Shown here piece after piece: positions 27,689-38,824 of a stretch of DNA of 64,000 bases; position 1 is the stretch's first letter; each line of letters opens with the position of its first letter. Made by a program: the position numbers and the translations under genes. The notes beneath the pieces were generated by a model. That model was not told where the DNA came from. It did not search any database and worked only from the letters and a program-made list of their open reading frames with translations. Location: positions 3,605,752-3,669,751 of the forward strand of contig NC_005085.1 in the NCBI RefSeq assembly GCF_000007705.1. Reading direction: 5' to 3'. Source of the DNA: Chromobacterium violaceum ATCC 12472. Lineage in GTDB: Bacteria; Pseudomonadota; Gammaproteobacteria; Burkholderiales; Chromobacteriaceae.

Positions 27689-28511
27689 CGGCCTGTCCGG
27701 CTCCGGCAAGTCGGTGGCGCTGCGCGCGCTGGAGGACTCCGGCTTCTATTGCGTGGACAATCTGCCGGCCACCATGCTGCCCGAGGCGATGGCGATGTAC
27801 GACGACTTCGGCTACCAGGATATCGCCATCAGCGTCGACACCCGTTCCGGCCCGTCGCTGGGCGCGCTGCCGCAGGTGGTGGAAGGACTGAAAACCCAGG
27901 GCATCGACGTGCGCCTGCTGTTCCTGGAAGCCAAGCCGGAAACGCTGGTCAAGCGCTTCTCAGAGACCCGCCGGCGCCATCCGCTGTCCGGCTCGGGCAT
28001 CACGGTGGAGGAAAGCATACTGCTGGAACAAGAGATGCTCGCCGATGTGCTGGAGCTCGGCACCCGCATCGACACCAGCGAATTGTCGGCCAACGCGCTC
28101 AGAAGCTGGGTGCGCGAACTGGTGGACGCGGACGGCAACCGGCTGACGCTGATCTTCGAATCGTTCGGCTTCAAGCACGGCGTTCCCCAGGACGCCGACT
28201 TCGTGTTCGACGCCCGCTGCCTGCCCAATCCCTACTACGACCCGCAGCTGCGCCCGTTCACCGGCCGCGACGAGCCCATCATCGACTTCTTCTCCGGCAA
28301 CAAGGCCGTGGCCGAAATGATAGCCGACATCCAGGCGATGATCGCCAAGTGGCTGCCCTGCTACGGCAAGGAAAACCGCAGCTACCTGACGGTGGCCGTC
28401 GGCTGCACCGGCGGCCAGCACCGCTCAGTCTACATCATCGAAAACCTGGCGCGCGCCTTCTCCGACCGCCAGGTGCTGGTCCGCCACCGCCAGCTGTACC
28501 GCGAACACTGA
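27669..28511 (+). CDS. rapZ: RNase adapter / nucleotide-binding protein RapZ
   Basis: A 280-residue protein with an N-terminal Walker [11 protein letters not shown] (residues 8-17) and the conserved C-terminal region [12 protein letters not shown]. In E. coli RapZ guides RNase E to the GlmZ small RNA and senses glucosamine-6-phosphate, linking it to cell-wall precursor supply. Whether a GlmZ-like RNA exists here is unknown; none was identified in the window. It closes the operon. Confidence 0.93.
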   Translation: MRLILISGLSGSGKSVALRALEDSGFYCVDNLPATMLPEAMAMYDDFGYQDIAISVDTRSGPSLGALPQVVEGLKTQGIDVRLLFLEAKPETLVKRFSETRRRHPLSGSGITVEESILLEQEMLADVLELGTRIDTSELSANALRSWVRELVDADGNRLTLIFESFGFKHGVPQDADFVFDARCLPNPYYDPQLRPFTGRDEPIIDFFSGNKAVAEMIADIQAMIAKWLPCYGKENRSYLTVAVGCTGGQHRSVYIIENLARAFSDRQVLVRHRQLYREH

Positions 28512-28563
28512 ATGGCCGGGAAGACGCCGCGCTTCCCTCCCCGCTTGGCTCAAGAAGGATGAA

Positions 28564-29169
28564 ATGACCCGCAAGACCATCACCGTCGCGCTGACCGGCG
28601 CCTCCGGCCTGCCCTACGGCCTGCGCCTGATCGAAATCCTGCTCGCCGCCGGCGCGCGGGTATGGGTGCTGTACTCGCAGGCCGCCCAAGTGGTGGCCAA
28701 ACAGGAAATGCAGCTGACGCTGCCTTCCCGTCCCGCGGAAATGCTCGCCTGGCTGCGGGAGCGCTACCCGGCCGGCGACGGCCAGCTGGAAGTGTACGGC
28801 CGCGAGGAATGGTTCGCGCCGGCCGCCTCAGGCTCCAATCCGCCGGACGCGATGGTGGTATGTCCGTGCTCGATGGGCACGCTGGCGGCCATCCGCCACG
28901 GCATGAGCGACAACCTGATCGAACGCGCCGCAGATGTCTGCATCAAGGAGCAGCGCAAGCTGGTGCTGGTGCCGCGCGAGACGCCGCTGTCCGCCATCCA
29001 CCTGGAGAACATGCTGGAGCTGGCGCGCCTGGGCGTGGTGATCCTGCCGCCTTCCCCCGGATTTTATACCCACCCCAAGAGCGTGGACGACATGGTGGAC
29101 TTCGTCGTCTCCCGCATCCTCGATCAACTGGGCGTAGCGCAGACATTGACGCCGCGCTGGGGAGAGTAG
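28564..29169 (+). CDS. ubiX: Flavin prenyltransferase UbiX
   Basis: A 201-residue flavoprotein of the UbiX/Pad1 family: ALTGASGLPYGLRL at the start, CPCSMGTLAAIRHG in the middle, and VPRETPLSAIHLENM near the end. It prenylates FMN to make the cofactor of UbiD decarboxylases, used in ubiquinone synthesis. Together with coq7 at 61731 it indicates a ubiquinone pathway. The next gene starts 2 bp later. Confidence 0.94.
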   Translation: MTRKTITVALTGASGLPYGLRLIEILLAAGARVWVLYSQAAQVVAKQEMQLTLPSRPAEMLAWLRERYPAGDGQLEVYGREEWFAPAASGSNPPDAMVVCPCSMGTLAAIRHGMSDNLIERAADVCIKEQRKLVLVPRETPLSAIHLENMLELARLGVVILPPSPGFYTHPKSVDDMVDFVVSRILDQLGVAQTLTPRWGE

Positions 29170-29171
29170 GC

Positions 29172-30638
29172 ATGGACGGCGGCCCGATCCTGAGCCTGGA
29201 AGCGCTGCGCCGGCTGGAGAAGGCCGCCGCCGGCGACGGCCTGGACCTGATGCGCCGCGCCGCGCTGGCCGCCGCGGACTGGGTCACCCGCCACTGCCCG
29301 CCCGCCTCTTCGCTGCTGGTCTGCGCCGGCCCCGGCAACAACGGCGGCGACGCGCTGTACGCGGCGCTGGAGCTGCAGAAGCGCGGCCATCCGCTGACGG
29401 TCCTGCAACCCGTCGCGCCGGCCAGCGACGCATGCCGTGCCGCCCGCCTCCAGGCCGAAAGCGCGGGCATCGCCATCCTGGCGGAGCTCCCCGACAATGC
29501 GCCGACGCCGGCGCTGCTGATAGACGGCCTGTTCGGCATCGGCCTGTCCCGGCCGCTGGACGCGTCCTGGCAAGACCTGATCGCCCGGCTGAACCGGCTG
29601 GACTGCGCCAGGCTGGCGCTGGACTGCCCGAGCGGGCTGGACGCCTACACCGGGCATGCCCTGGGCGCGGCGATCCGCGCCGACCACACGCTGACTTTCC
29701 TCTGCCACAAGCCGGGTCTGTTCGGCGGCCCCGGCGCGGATTTCGCCGGCCGGGTGGAACTGGCGGCGCTGGATTGCCCCGCCGCCCTGTACCCGGAAGC
29801 AGAAGGCGAGCTCAACCGCCCGTCAGCGGCGGCGCTCGCCCGTTCCCGCGACAGCCACAAGGGCAGCTACGGCTCGGTGTCGGTCATCGGCGGCGCGCCC
29901 GGCATGCTGGGCGCGGCGCTGCTCGCCGGGCGCAGCGCGCTGGCAGGCGGCGCCGGCAAGGTCTACCTGTGCGCGCTGGACGACAGGCTGCCCGTCGATC
30001 CGGCCGCGCCGGAACTGATGATGCGCCCGGCGGACGAGTCGGCGGACATCCCCGCCGCCGACGTGCTGGCCATCGGCCCCGGCCTGGGGCAACAGGAGCT
30101 GGCCGAGCGGCTGCTGGAACTGGCGATCTCCCGCGCCTGTCCGCTGGTGCTGGACGCCGACGCGCTCAATCTGCTTGCCGTCCGCCGCGACCTGGCCGCC
30201 CGCATCGCGGCGCGCGGCGCGCCCACCGTGCTGACGCCCCACCCAGCCGAGGCGGCGCGGCTGCTGAAGCTGGACACGCGGGAAATCCAGGCCGATCGCG
30301 TTGGCCATGCCCGGCGCCTGGCCGCCCTCTTCAACTGCGTGGTGGTCTTGAAGGGCGCGGGCAGCCTGATCGCGCGGCCGGACGGCTATTATCGCGTCAA
30401 CGACAGCGGGGGGCCGGAACTGGCCTCCGCCGGCCAGGGCGACGTGCTGACCGGCCTCGTCGCCGCATTGCTGGCCCAGGGCCTGGACGCCTTCGACGCG
30501 GCCTCGCTGGCGGCGCGGCTGCACGGCCTGGCCGGCGACGGCTACCGCGCCGAAAGCGGCGGCCCGATCGGACTGACCGCGTCCGCCACCGTTCCGCGCC
30601 TCAGCCGCGCGCTCAACCATCTGCACGCCGAAGGCTGA
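29172..30638 (+). CDS. nnrD: Bifunctional NAD(P)HX epimerase / ADP-dependent dehydratase
   Basis: A 488-residue YjeF-type fusion. The N-terminal NnrE epimerase domain has CAGPGNNGGDALYAA near 55-70. The C-terminal NnrD (carbohydrate kinase-like) domain has SHKGSYGSVSVIGG, KGAGSLIARPDG and the catalytic-region GQGDVLTGL. It repairs hydrated NADH and NADPH. The start is the ATG 2 bp after ubiX; the frame itself is open further upstream. Confidence 0.93.
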   Translation: MDGGPILSLEALRRLEKAAAGDGLDLMRRAALAAADWVTRHCPPASSLLVCAGPGNNGGDALYAALELQKRGHPLTVLQPVAPASDACRAARLQAESAGIAILAELPDNAPTPALLIDGLFGIGLSRPLDASWQDLIARLNRLDCARLALDCPSGLDAYTGHALGAAIRADHTLTFLCHKPGLFGGPGADFAGRVELAALDCPAALYPEAEGELNRPSAAALARSRDSHKGSYGSVSVIGGAPGMLGAALLAGRSALAGGAGKVYLCALDDRLPVDPAAPELMMRPADESADIPAADVLAIGPGLGQQELAERLLELAISRACPLVLDADALNLLAVRRDLAARIAARGAPTVLTPHPAEAARLLKLDTREIQADRVGHARRLAALFNCVVVLKGAGSLIARPDGYYRVNDSGGPELASAGQGDVLTGLVAALLAQGLDAFDAASLAARLHGLAGDGYRAESGGPIGLTASATVPRLSRALNHLHAEG

Positions 30639-30706
30639 AGCGCTTTGCCGATGACGGCGGTTTGTAGTTAAGATCGACCGGCAAGCCCACATACCGGAGA
30701 GCCGTC

Positions 30707-31630
30707 TTGTCGTCCGCCCATAACCAGAAAAAAGCCTACGCCTTCGGCCTGGGCGCCGTGCTGGCCTGGTCCACCGTCGCCAGCGCCTTCAAGCTCAGCC
30801 TGCAATATCTCAGTCCGATGCAGCTGGTGCTGTACGCCAGCGCCGCCTCGCTGCTGTCGCTGCTGTCCATCCTCGCCTGGCAAGGACGGCTACCCGAGCT
30901 GGCCGCCGCCTTCCGCCGCCACTGGAAAAGCTCGCTGCTGCTCGGCGCGGTCAACCCCTTCGCCTACTACCTGGTGCTGTTCCAGGCCTACTCGCTGCTG
31001 CCGGCGCAGGAGGCGCAGGCGATCAACTACACCTGGGCGCTGACGATGACGCTGCTGGCCGTGCCGCTGCTGAAGCAGAAGCTGAGGTTGCAGGACGCGA
31101 TGGCCGCGCTGGTCTGCTATCTGGGCGTGCTGGTGATCGGCACCCGGGGACAGCTGCTCGAACTGCATTTCTCCAACCAGTTGGGCGTGCTGCTGGCGCT
31201 GGCCTCGACGCTGCTGTGGGCAGGCTACTGGATATTCAACACCCGCGACACGCGCGAACCGGTGCTGGGACTGGCGCTGAACTTCGCCTCCAGCCTACCC
31301 CTGAGCCTGGCCTGGTGCGCCTGGCATGGCCAGTTGACGCCGCCCGCCTGGCAGGGACTGGCCGGCGCGGCCTACGTCGGCGCGCTGGAGATGGGCTTCA
31401 CCTTCGTGCTGTGGCTGTCGGCGATGAAGCTGACGCGCAGCACCGCCAGCATCGCCAACCTGATCTTCCTGTCGCCCATGGCGTCCTTGCTGCTGATCCA
31501 CCTGATCGTCGGCGAGGCCATCCTGCCGTCTACGCTGCTGGGCCTGGCGCTGATCCTGGGCGGCCTGCTGGCGCAGAAACTGCCGCTGCGCCGCGTCCAG
31601 CCGCAGCCGCTGGCCAACCCGCCGTCCTGA
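30707..31630 (+). CDS. EamA/DMT-family transporter, probable TTG start
   Basis: A 307-residue protein with ten transmembrane segments in two EamA repeats, as in drug/metabolite exporters (RhaT/YddG type). The best start is TTG at 30707, placed 8 bases after GGAG, giving MSSAHNQKKAYAFGLGAVLAWSTV in two pieces. No early ATG gives a complete first helix. The substrate cannot be predicted. It stands alone between nnrD and the kinase genes. Confidence 0.87.
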   Translation: MSSAHNQKKAYAFGLGAVLAWSTVASAFKLSLQYLSPMQLVLYASAASLLSLLSILAWQGRLPELAAAFRRHWKSSLLLGAVNPFAYYLVLFQAYSLLPAQEAQAINYTWALTMTLLAVPLLKQKLRLQDAMAALVCYLGVLVIGTRGQLLELHFSNQLGVLLALASTLLWAGYWIFNTRDTREPVLGLALNFASSLPLSLAWCAWHGQLTPPAWQGLAGAAYVGALEMGFTFVLWLSAMKLTRSTASIANLIFLSPMASLLLIHLIVGEAILPSTLLGLALILGGLLAQKLPLRRVQPQPLANPPS

Positions 31631-31733
31631 TCCGCGAACCAGGCATCGGCAGGGCGGCCGCTCTCGATCCAGCATGGCAATTCCGGCTCCCTCTGCCTAC
31701 GATTGATTCTGAGGGCACGAGCAAACAGGCACC

Positions 31734-33281
31734 ATGAAAAGCATCAAGACAAGGTTAATGTTATGGCTGATGGCATGGATCACCACCATTCTGGGGACGA
31801 CCGGACTGTATTTCTACATCCATGACTACAATATCGACCAGAACGACTTCCAAACCCAACGCGCCGCCGTGCAATCGCGCCTGTCGCTGTCCCTGCCCCA
31901 CGGCATCTGGCAGCTGGATGACGAGAACGTCCGCCTGGCGCTGGACAGCGAGCTGAGTTGGCCATCGGTGATCGCCATCAACGTAAAGGGGGAAAGCGGC
32001 CTCAACCTGGGCCGCACCCGCGACGCCAACGGCAATCTGCGCGACATGCTGCCCAACGAGCAGCCCAAGGTCGACGACACCCTCAGCATCCCCATCATCT
32101 ACCAGGGCAAGGAACACCTGGGCACCGCCACCGTCTACCTGTCGCACGACGCGCTGCGCGCGCGCGAAGACCAGCACCTGATCACCATCTTCGCCCAGAT
32201 CATCCTGCTGGACGGCCTGATCTTCTTCATCATGTCGTTCAACCTGCAGCGCTTCATCTTCCAGCCGCTGTCCAAGCTGCAGCTGGCGCTGAACACCGCG
32301 ATCCGCGCGCCGGACGCCAGCGGCGCGCAGATCACCCACCTGGCGGACGACGAGATCGGCGGCATCGTCAACGGCTTCAACCGCATCGTCGCACGCACCG
32401 CGGCCGACCTGGTGAAACGGACGGCGGCCGAGGCCGTCGCGCGCGAGGAAAAGGAAAAGGCGCAACAGGCCTACAGCCAACTGATGGCGACGCAGGAAAC
32501 GCTGGTGGAGGCGGAAAAGATGGCCTCGCTGGGCAGCCTGGTGGCAGGCGTCGCCCACGAGATCAATACGCCGGTCGGCATCACGCTGACCGCCGCCTCC
32601 CACCTCGGCACCGCCACCTCCCACATCACCGGCAAGTTGGACAGCGGCAACATCAAAAAAAGCGACTTCCAGAGCTACCTTGAAACGGCCCAGGAATGCT
32701 GCGAGCTGATCCTGGCCAACTCCGAACGCGCCGCCAACCTGATCCACAGCTTCAAGCAGGTGGCGGTGGACCAGACCAGCGAGGCCCGTCGCAGCTTCCA
32801 TCTGCACGACTACCTGAACGAGGTGATCACCAGCCTGAAACCACGCTTCAAGCACACCAAGGTCGCGATAGACATCCAGTGCGAGGAGGACATTCTGCTG
32901 GACAGCTATCCCGGCGCGCTGGCCCAGGTGCTGACCAATCTGGTGGTCAACGCGCTGATACACGGCTATGAAAGCGGCGAAATTGCTGGCACCATCGTCA
33001 TCGAGGCCCACCGCAGCGACGCCCAGCACGTGTCGATGACCATCAGCGACAGCGGCAAGGGCATTTCGCCGGAAAACCTCGGCCGGGTGTTCGAACCTTT
33101 CTTCACCACCCGCCGCGGCAGCGGCGGCAGCGGTCTTGGCCTCAACATCGTCTACAACATCGTGCGGCAGCGACTGGGCGGCAACATCGAGGTTCACAGC
33201 GAAGTTGGACAGGGCACCCGATTCACGCTGGACATGCCCTGCATCGCACCCACCGTCCAGCACAAGGAGAATGTGGCATGA
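31734..33281 (+). CDS. Membrane sensor histidine kinase
   Basis: A 515-residue kinase: TM1 (about 9-29), a periplasmic sensor of about 115 residues without a named fold, TM2 (about 148-170), a HAMP-like segment, a coiled linker, and a transmitter. The phosphoacceptor is His275 in VAGVAHEINTPVG. The ATPase region has NLVVNALIHGYE, DSGKGISPENLG and GGSGLGLNIV. The H-box with EINTP is typical of HPK4-like kinases. Its stop overlaps the response regulator by ATGA, making a cognate pair very likely. Confidence 0.92.
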   Translation: MKSIKTRLMLWLMAWITTILGTTGLYFYIHDYNIDQNDFQTQRAAVQSRLSLSLPHGIWQLDDENVRLALDSELSWPSVIAINVKGESGLNLGRTRDANGNLRDMLPNEQPKVDDTLSIPIIYQGKEHLGTATVYLSHDALRAREDQHLITIFAQIILLDGLIFFIMSFNLQRFIFQPLSKLQLALNTAIRAPDASGAQITHLADDEIGGIVNGFNRIVARTAADLVKRTAAEAVAREEKEKAQQAYSQLMATQETLVEAEKMASLGSLVAGVAHEINTPVGITLTAASHLGTATSHITGKLDSGNIKKSDFQSYLETAQECCELILANSERAANLIHSFKQVAVDQTSEARRSFHLHDYLNEVITSLKPRFKHTKVAIDIQCEEDILLDSYPGALAQVLTNLVVNALIHGYESGEIAGTIVIEAHRSDAQHVSMTISDSGKGISPENLGRVFEPFFTTRRGSGGSGLGLNIVYNIVRQRLGGNIEVHSEVGQGTRFTLDMPCIAPTVQHKENVA

Positions 33282-34870
33282 GCCAACAAGCCTCTCTTCC
33301 CGACGACGACAACTGGCTGCTGGAAGATACCGACGGCGACGAAGCCGGACGGCCGTCCGAGGTGCGCAAGCCCTGGAAAGTGCTGATCGTCGACGACGAA
33401 AAGGATGTGCATACCGCCACACGCATCGCGCTGCGCGGCATCAGCTACAAGGAGCGCCCGCTGGAGCTGCTGAGCGCCTACAGCGGCGCCGAGGCCTTCC
33501 AGATGCTGCAGCAGCACGCGGACATCGCGCTGATCATGCTGGACGTGGTGATGGAAAGCGAGGACGCCGGCCTCAGGCTGGTGCATCGCATCCGCGAGGA
33601 GCTGGACAACGGCGTGGTGCGCATCGTGCTGCGCACCGGCCAGCCCGGCCAGGCGCCGGAACAGGAAGTCATCCTCAACTACGACATCAACGACTACAAG
33701 ACCAAGACCGAGCTGACCACTCAGAAGCTGTTCACCACCACCATCGCCTCGCTGCGCGCCTACGAGAACCTGGTATCGCTGGAAAAGAACCGCCAGGGCC
33801 TGGCCAAGATCCTGGAAAGCGCGTCCGACCTGTACCAGCTGCACTCGCTGCGGGAATTCGCGTCCGGCGTGCTGCGCCAGATCAGCGCGCTGTTGGACAT
33901 CGGCACCGACGGCATCCTGTGCGTGCGCAACGACAACCTGGTCGGCCGGCCGGAGCTGGAAATCCTGGCGGTGTCCGGCGCCTACGAATACCTGGCCGAG
34001 TCCGGCGACCTGTCCAACGAGCCGCACCTGGCGGCGGTGTTCCAGCAGGTGTTCAAGGAAAAACGCAGCATCTACCAGCATCCGTACGACGTGCTGTACA
34101 TTTCCTCGCGCAACCGCCGCGAATTCGCCGTCCACTTCATGCCGCAGTGGCCGCTCGACTCGGTGGAGCGCGACCTGCTGGACGTATTCTGCCAGCGCAT
34201 CTCGGCCGCCTACGACAACCTCTACCTGTACAACCAGCTGCGCAGCGCGCAGGAGGCGACGGTGGTGGCGCTGGCCGACCTGGCGGAATTCCGCGACACC
34301 GACACCGGCGATCATGTGCTGCGGGTGCAAAAGCTGACCGACGCCATCGCCGAGGAAATGGTCAGCCACAACCATTATCCCGAACTGATGACCCATGAAT
34401 TCATGGACATGGTCGGCATGGCCAGCATCCTGCACGACATCGGCAAGGTGGCGACGCCTGACCACATCCTGCTCAAGCCCGGCAAGCTGGACCCGGAAGA
34501 GCGCGCCATCATGGAGCAGCACGCGACGATAGGCGCGCAGATCCTGGCCAAGTCCGCCCAGCTGGTCGAAGGCGCCAGCTACCTGTCTCTGGGCTCCGAG
34601 ATCGCCGGCGGCCATCACGAGCACTTCGACGGCAACGGCTATCCCGGCAAGCTGCAGGGCCAGGCCATCCCGCTGTCCGCGCGCATCGTCGCGGTGGTGG
34701 ACGTGTTCGACGCGCTGCTCAACAAGCGCCCCTACAAGGAGCCCTGGAGCATGGAGGACACGATGAAGTACATCAACGGCCGCTCCGGCACCCAGTTCGA
34801 CCCGCACGTGGTCGCCGCGCTGAGCCGGCTGGTGAGCGAGGACCGGCTGCCGGTGCAGTTCGGCGACTGA
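33278..34870 (+). CDS. Response regulator with DUF3369 and HD-GYP domain
   Basis: A 530-residue protein. The receiver domain (about 33-160) has the acidic pair Asp39/Asp40 and phosphorylation site Asp89 in IMLDVV. A DUF3369 sensory module (about 170-335) and an HD-GYP domain (about 340-525) follow. The metal site is intact: HDIGK at 386-390 and HHEHFDGNGYPG from 446. Such proteins hydrolyse cyclic di-GMP, so the kinase upstream would control second-messenger breakdown. The variant NGYPG replaces the common TGYP but keeps the GYP core. Confidence 0.93.
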   Translation: MSQQASLPDDDNWLLEDTDGDEAGRPSEVRKPWKVLIVDDEKDVHTATRIALRGISYKERPLELLSAYSGAEAFQMLQQHADIALIMLDVVMESEDAGLRLVHRIREELDNGVVRIVLRTGQPGQAPEQEVILNYDINDYKTKTELTTQKLFTTTIASLRAYENLVSLEKNRQGLAKILESASDLYQLHSLREFASGVLRQISALLDIGTDGILCVRNDNLVGRPELEILAVSGAYEYLAESGDLSNEPHLAAVFQQVFKEKRSIYQHPYDVLYISSRNRREFAVHFMPQWPLDSVERDLLDVFCQRISAAYDNLYLYNQLRSAQEATVVALADLAEFRDTDTGDHVLRVQKLTDAIAEEMVSHNHYPELMTHEFMDMVGMASILHDIGKVATPDHILLKPGKLDPEERAIMEQHATIGAQILAKSAQLVEGASYLSLGSEIAGGHHEHFDGNGYPGKLQGQAIPLSARIVAVVDVFDALLNKRPYKEPWSMEDTMKYINGRSGTQFDPHVVAALSRLVSEDRLPVQFGD

Positions 34871-34890
34871 TCCCCGCGGCCATCCAAACA

Positions 34891-34918
34891 AAAACGGCAG
34901 CGCTCCGCTGCCGTTTTT
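34891..34918. terminator. Bidirectional terminator between HD-GYP and hemolysin III genes
   Basis: AAAACGGCAGCG and CGCTGCCGTTTTT pair around TC. A-rich and T-rich flanks on both sides fit the two converging genes. Confidence 0.9.
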
Positions 34919-34936
34919 CCGTTTCCGCCCGCTCGC

Positions 34937-35554
34937 TCAGGCGACGTAGTTCAACACGCACAGGTACTGGCAGATGCTGCCCCCCAGCACGAACAGATGC
35001 CAGATGCCATGGCCGTGGCGGATTTTCTCGTCGTTGAGAAACCAGTAGATGCCGGCGCTGTACAGCAGGCCGCCCAGCGCCAGCCAGAACAGTCCGCCCG
35101 GCTCCAGCGCCTCGATCAGCGGCTTGACGGCGATCAGCACCAGCCATCCCATCGCCACGTACAGGATCATGGACAGGATGCGGGTGCGCCGCCCCAGCGT
35201 CAGCTCCTGGACGATGCCGAACAGCGCCAGTCCCCAGCTGATGCCGAACAGGGTCCAACCCCAGGCGCCGCGCAGCGTCACCAGCGCGAACGGCGTGTAG
35301 CTGCCGGCGATCAGCAGGTAGATCGCCGAATGGTCGCATTTCTGCAAGATGGCCTTGGCCCTGCCCTTGAAGCTGTGGTACAGCGTCGAGATCAGGTACA
35401 GCGTCACCAGGGTGCCGCCGTACAGGCTGAAACTGACGATCTTCCACGGATCGCGCTGCATGGCCGCCTCGACCACCAGCACCACCAGGCCGGCTATCGC
35501 CAGCAGGGTGCCGGCAAGATGCGAATAGCCGTTGAAACGTTCGCCGCGATACAT
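34937..35554 (-). CDS. Hemolysin III family membrane protein (YqfA-like)
   Basis: A 205-residue protein with seven transmembrane helices and the PAQR/HlyIII signatures YSHLAGTLLA, LYHSF and KCDHSAIYLLIAGSYTPF, with late histidines in IRHGHGIWHLFVL. The ATG at 35554 follows AAGGA with 9-base spacing; a longer in-frame start lies in the leader hairpins and is rejected. The physiological role in bacteria is poorly known and hemolysis should not be assumed. A leader with two perfect hairpins lies between it and the adk terminator. Confidence 0.9.
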   Translation of the reverse strand: MYRGERFNGYSHLAGTLLAIAGLVVLVVEAAMQRDPWKIVSFSLYGGTLVTLYLISTLYHSFKGRAKAILQKCDHSAIYLLIAGSYTPFALVTLRGAWGWTLFGISWGLALFGIVQELTLGRRTRILSMILYVAMGWLVLIAVKPLIEALEPGGLFWLALGGLLYSAGIYWFLNDEKIRHGHGIWHLFVLGGSICQYLCVLNYVA

Positions 35555-35569
35555 GATTGTTTTTCCTTG

Positions 35570-35638
35570 GCGCCGGCATCCGGCCGGCGCTTGAAACGGT
35601 TGCAACCCAGATTGGAGCCTTCCCGGCTCCTCTGGGTT
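35570..35638 (-). promoter_or_regulatory. Two-hairpin leader upstream of the hemolysin III gene
   Basis: Hairpin 1 (35604-35638): AACCCAGA pairs with TCTGGGTT, and inside it GGAGCC pairs with GGCTCC, with a two-base bulge. Hairpin 2 (35570-35590): GCGCCGGC pairs with GCCGGCGC around five bases, ending one base from the AAGGA Shine-Dalgarno. Neither is followed by a T tract. The adk terminator isolates the region from upstream transcription. It looks like a structured 5' leader; any ligand or protein is unknown. Confidence 0.4.
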
Positions 35639-35686
35639 CCATTGTCCCCCGTCCGGCGGCCCAAGACTAGCGGTTTGCGCAAACAA

Positions 35687-35709
35687 AAAGCGGGCCGAAG
35701 CCCGCTTGC
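35687..35709 (-). terminator. Terminator after adk
   Basis: On the minus strand AGCGGGC and GCCCGCT pair around TTCG, a very stable tetraloop stem, followed by TTTTTG. A perfect 12-bp palindrome GTTTGCGCAAAC (35673-35684) lies next to it. Confidence 0.88.
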
Positions 35710-35729
35710 TTGCCGATTGCCGCGGAGAC

Positions 35730-37200
<1,471 letters not shown>

Positions 37201-37204
<4 letters not shown>

Positions 37205-37383
37205 TTGACTTCTTCTTCCGGGGCCAGCTCGCGCGCTTCGCTCTCCAGCATCATCGGGATGCCGTCCTTGATCGGGAACGCCAGGCGGTCTCCCTTGCAG
37301 ATCAGCTCGTCCTTGCTCTTGTCGAACACCAGCGGGCCCTTGCACAGCGGGCACACCAGGATTTCCAGAAATTTAGCGTCCAT
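37201..37383 (-). CDS. Trm112/YcaR family small protein
   Basis: A 60-residue protein with the family start [18 protein letters not shown] and the block [13 protein letters not shown]. Only one CxxC is present, as usual for bacterial YcaR. It is conserved between lpxK and kdsB in many proteobacteria; its role there is not established. It overlaps both neighbours. Confidence 0.92.
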
Positions 37384-38392
37384 GTTTCGTCTTCAAGCGG
37401 GCTAGTATCCATTCGCACAGATCAGGCGCCAGCGTGGCCTGAACCGGCAAAACCCATAGTCTAGCACGCTGCGCCGCATCATGAATCACGCGCGCGAGCT
37501 TGACCGCGTCCTTGCTGGTGACGATCACCGCGTCGGCGTCGGCGGGAATGTCGCCGGGGACGAACGCGTGGTGATCGGGGAAGGACAGTCGTTGCTCGAC
37601 GGCGATGCCCTGCCCCGCCAGCGTGTCGAAAAACCGCTCGGGATGGCCGATGCCGGCCAAGGCCGCCACCTTCCGCCCGGCAAAGCCGGCCGCGTCCCGC
37701 GCGCGCGACGCGTCGTCCAGCGCGTGGCAGGCGCCGGGGCGCAGCGTCATGGCGAAGCGCGGCAGACCATCCGGCAACGGCAACTGGGCGCCCTCGCCGT
37801 TGACCACCACGGCATCCACCGCCGCCAGCCGCGACGGCGGCTCGCGCAGCGGGCCGTTGGGCAGCAGCCGGCCGCTGCCCAGGCCGCGGCTGCCGTCCAG
37901 CACGACGATCTCCAGATCGCGCGCCAGCCGGTAATGCTGCAGGCCGTCGTCGCTGAGAATCAGCTCCACGTCCGGATGCCGCGCCAGCAGATGGCGGCCG
38001 GCGGCGACGCGGTCGCGCCCCACCACCACCGGCGCGCCGGCGGCGGCCAGCAGCAGCGGCTCGTCGCCGACCAGGGCCGGGTCGCTGTCCGGCCCCACCT
38101 CGGTCGGCGCCGGCGCCTTGCCGCCGTAGCCGCGGCTGATCACCCCGACCTTGACGCCGCGCGCGGCGAAATCGCGCAGCAGCGCCAGCGTCAGCGGCGT
38201 CTTGCCGACGCCGCCGACATTGATGTTGCCTATCACCACCACCGGAACCGGCAGTCGCCCGCTCGTTTTCCAGCCGCGGCGGAACGCCTGCCGGCGAGCA
38301 GCGGCCAGCAGCGCAAACAGCCCTTCCAGCGGCGCCAGAAGGGCTGTCAGCCAGCCTCGCGGCCGGTACCAGTGTTGTTCGATCAGACGCAT
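37373..38392 (-). CDS. lpxK: Tetraacyldisaccharide 4'-kinase
   Basis: A 339-residue membrane-associated kinase of lipid A synthesis. An N-terminal hydrophobic helix is followed by the P-loop-containing stretch [21 protein letters not shown] and [10 protein letters not shown] match the LpxK family. It adds the 4' phosphate to the lipid A precursor. It follows exbD by 13 bp and overlaps the Trm112-like gene by 11 bp. Confidence 0.94.
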
Positions 38393-38405
38393 GCGGCCTT
38401 CGGCT

Positions 38406-38822
38406 TCACTTCAGGTTCTGGGTGGCGAAAGTCAGTTGCGACAGGCCGGCCTCGCGCGCGGCCTCCATCACGGTGATCACCGATTGATGCGTGGACCTGG
38501 CGTCGGCGTTGACCACCACCACCACGTCTGTCTTGCCGGCCGCGGCGGTTTTCAGGCTGGCCAGCAGCCCGGCCTTGTCGCCTGGCGCCAGCCTGGCGTC
38601 GCCTACCGCCATCGCGCCGTCGGCGGCCACCGCCACCTTGATCTCGACGGTCTTGTTCTGTTGCTGCTCGCCCTGCGCGGCGGGCAGGTTGATCTTCAAC
38701 TCCGAAAAATGCGAATAGGTGGTGGTGACCATCAGGAAGATCAGGATCACCAGCAGCACGTCGATCAACGGGATGAAGTTGATCTCCGGCTCCTCCCGGC
38801 CTCGGCCGCGACGAAAATCCAT
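38406..38822 (-). CDS. exbD: ExbD/TolR-family biopolymer transport protein
   Basis: A 138-residue protein with one transmembrane helix (about 15-37) carrying the key Asp in PLIDVLLVILIF, and a periplasmic domain. It pairs with the ExbB protein 2 bp upstream to harvest the proton gradient. No tonB or tolA is adjacent. Position before lpxK is common in betaproteobacteria. Confidence 0.9.
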   Translation of the reverse strand: MDFRRGRGREEPEINFIPLIDVLLVILIFLMVTTTYSHFSELKINLPAAQGEQQQNKTVEIKVAVAADGAMAVGDARLAPGDKAGLLASLKTAAAGKTDVVVVVNADARSTHQSVITVMEAAREAGLSQLTFATQNLK

Positions 38823-38824
38823 GC

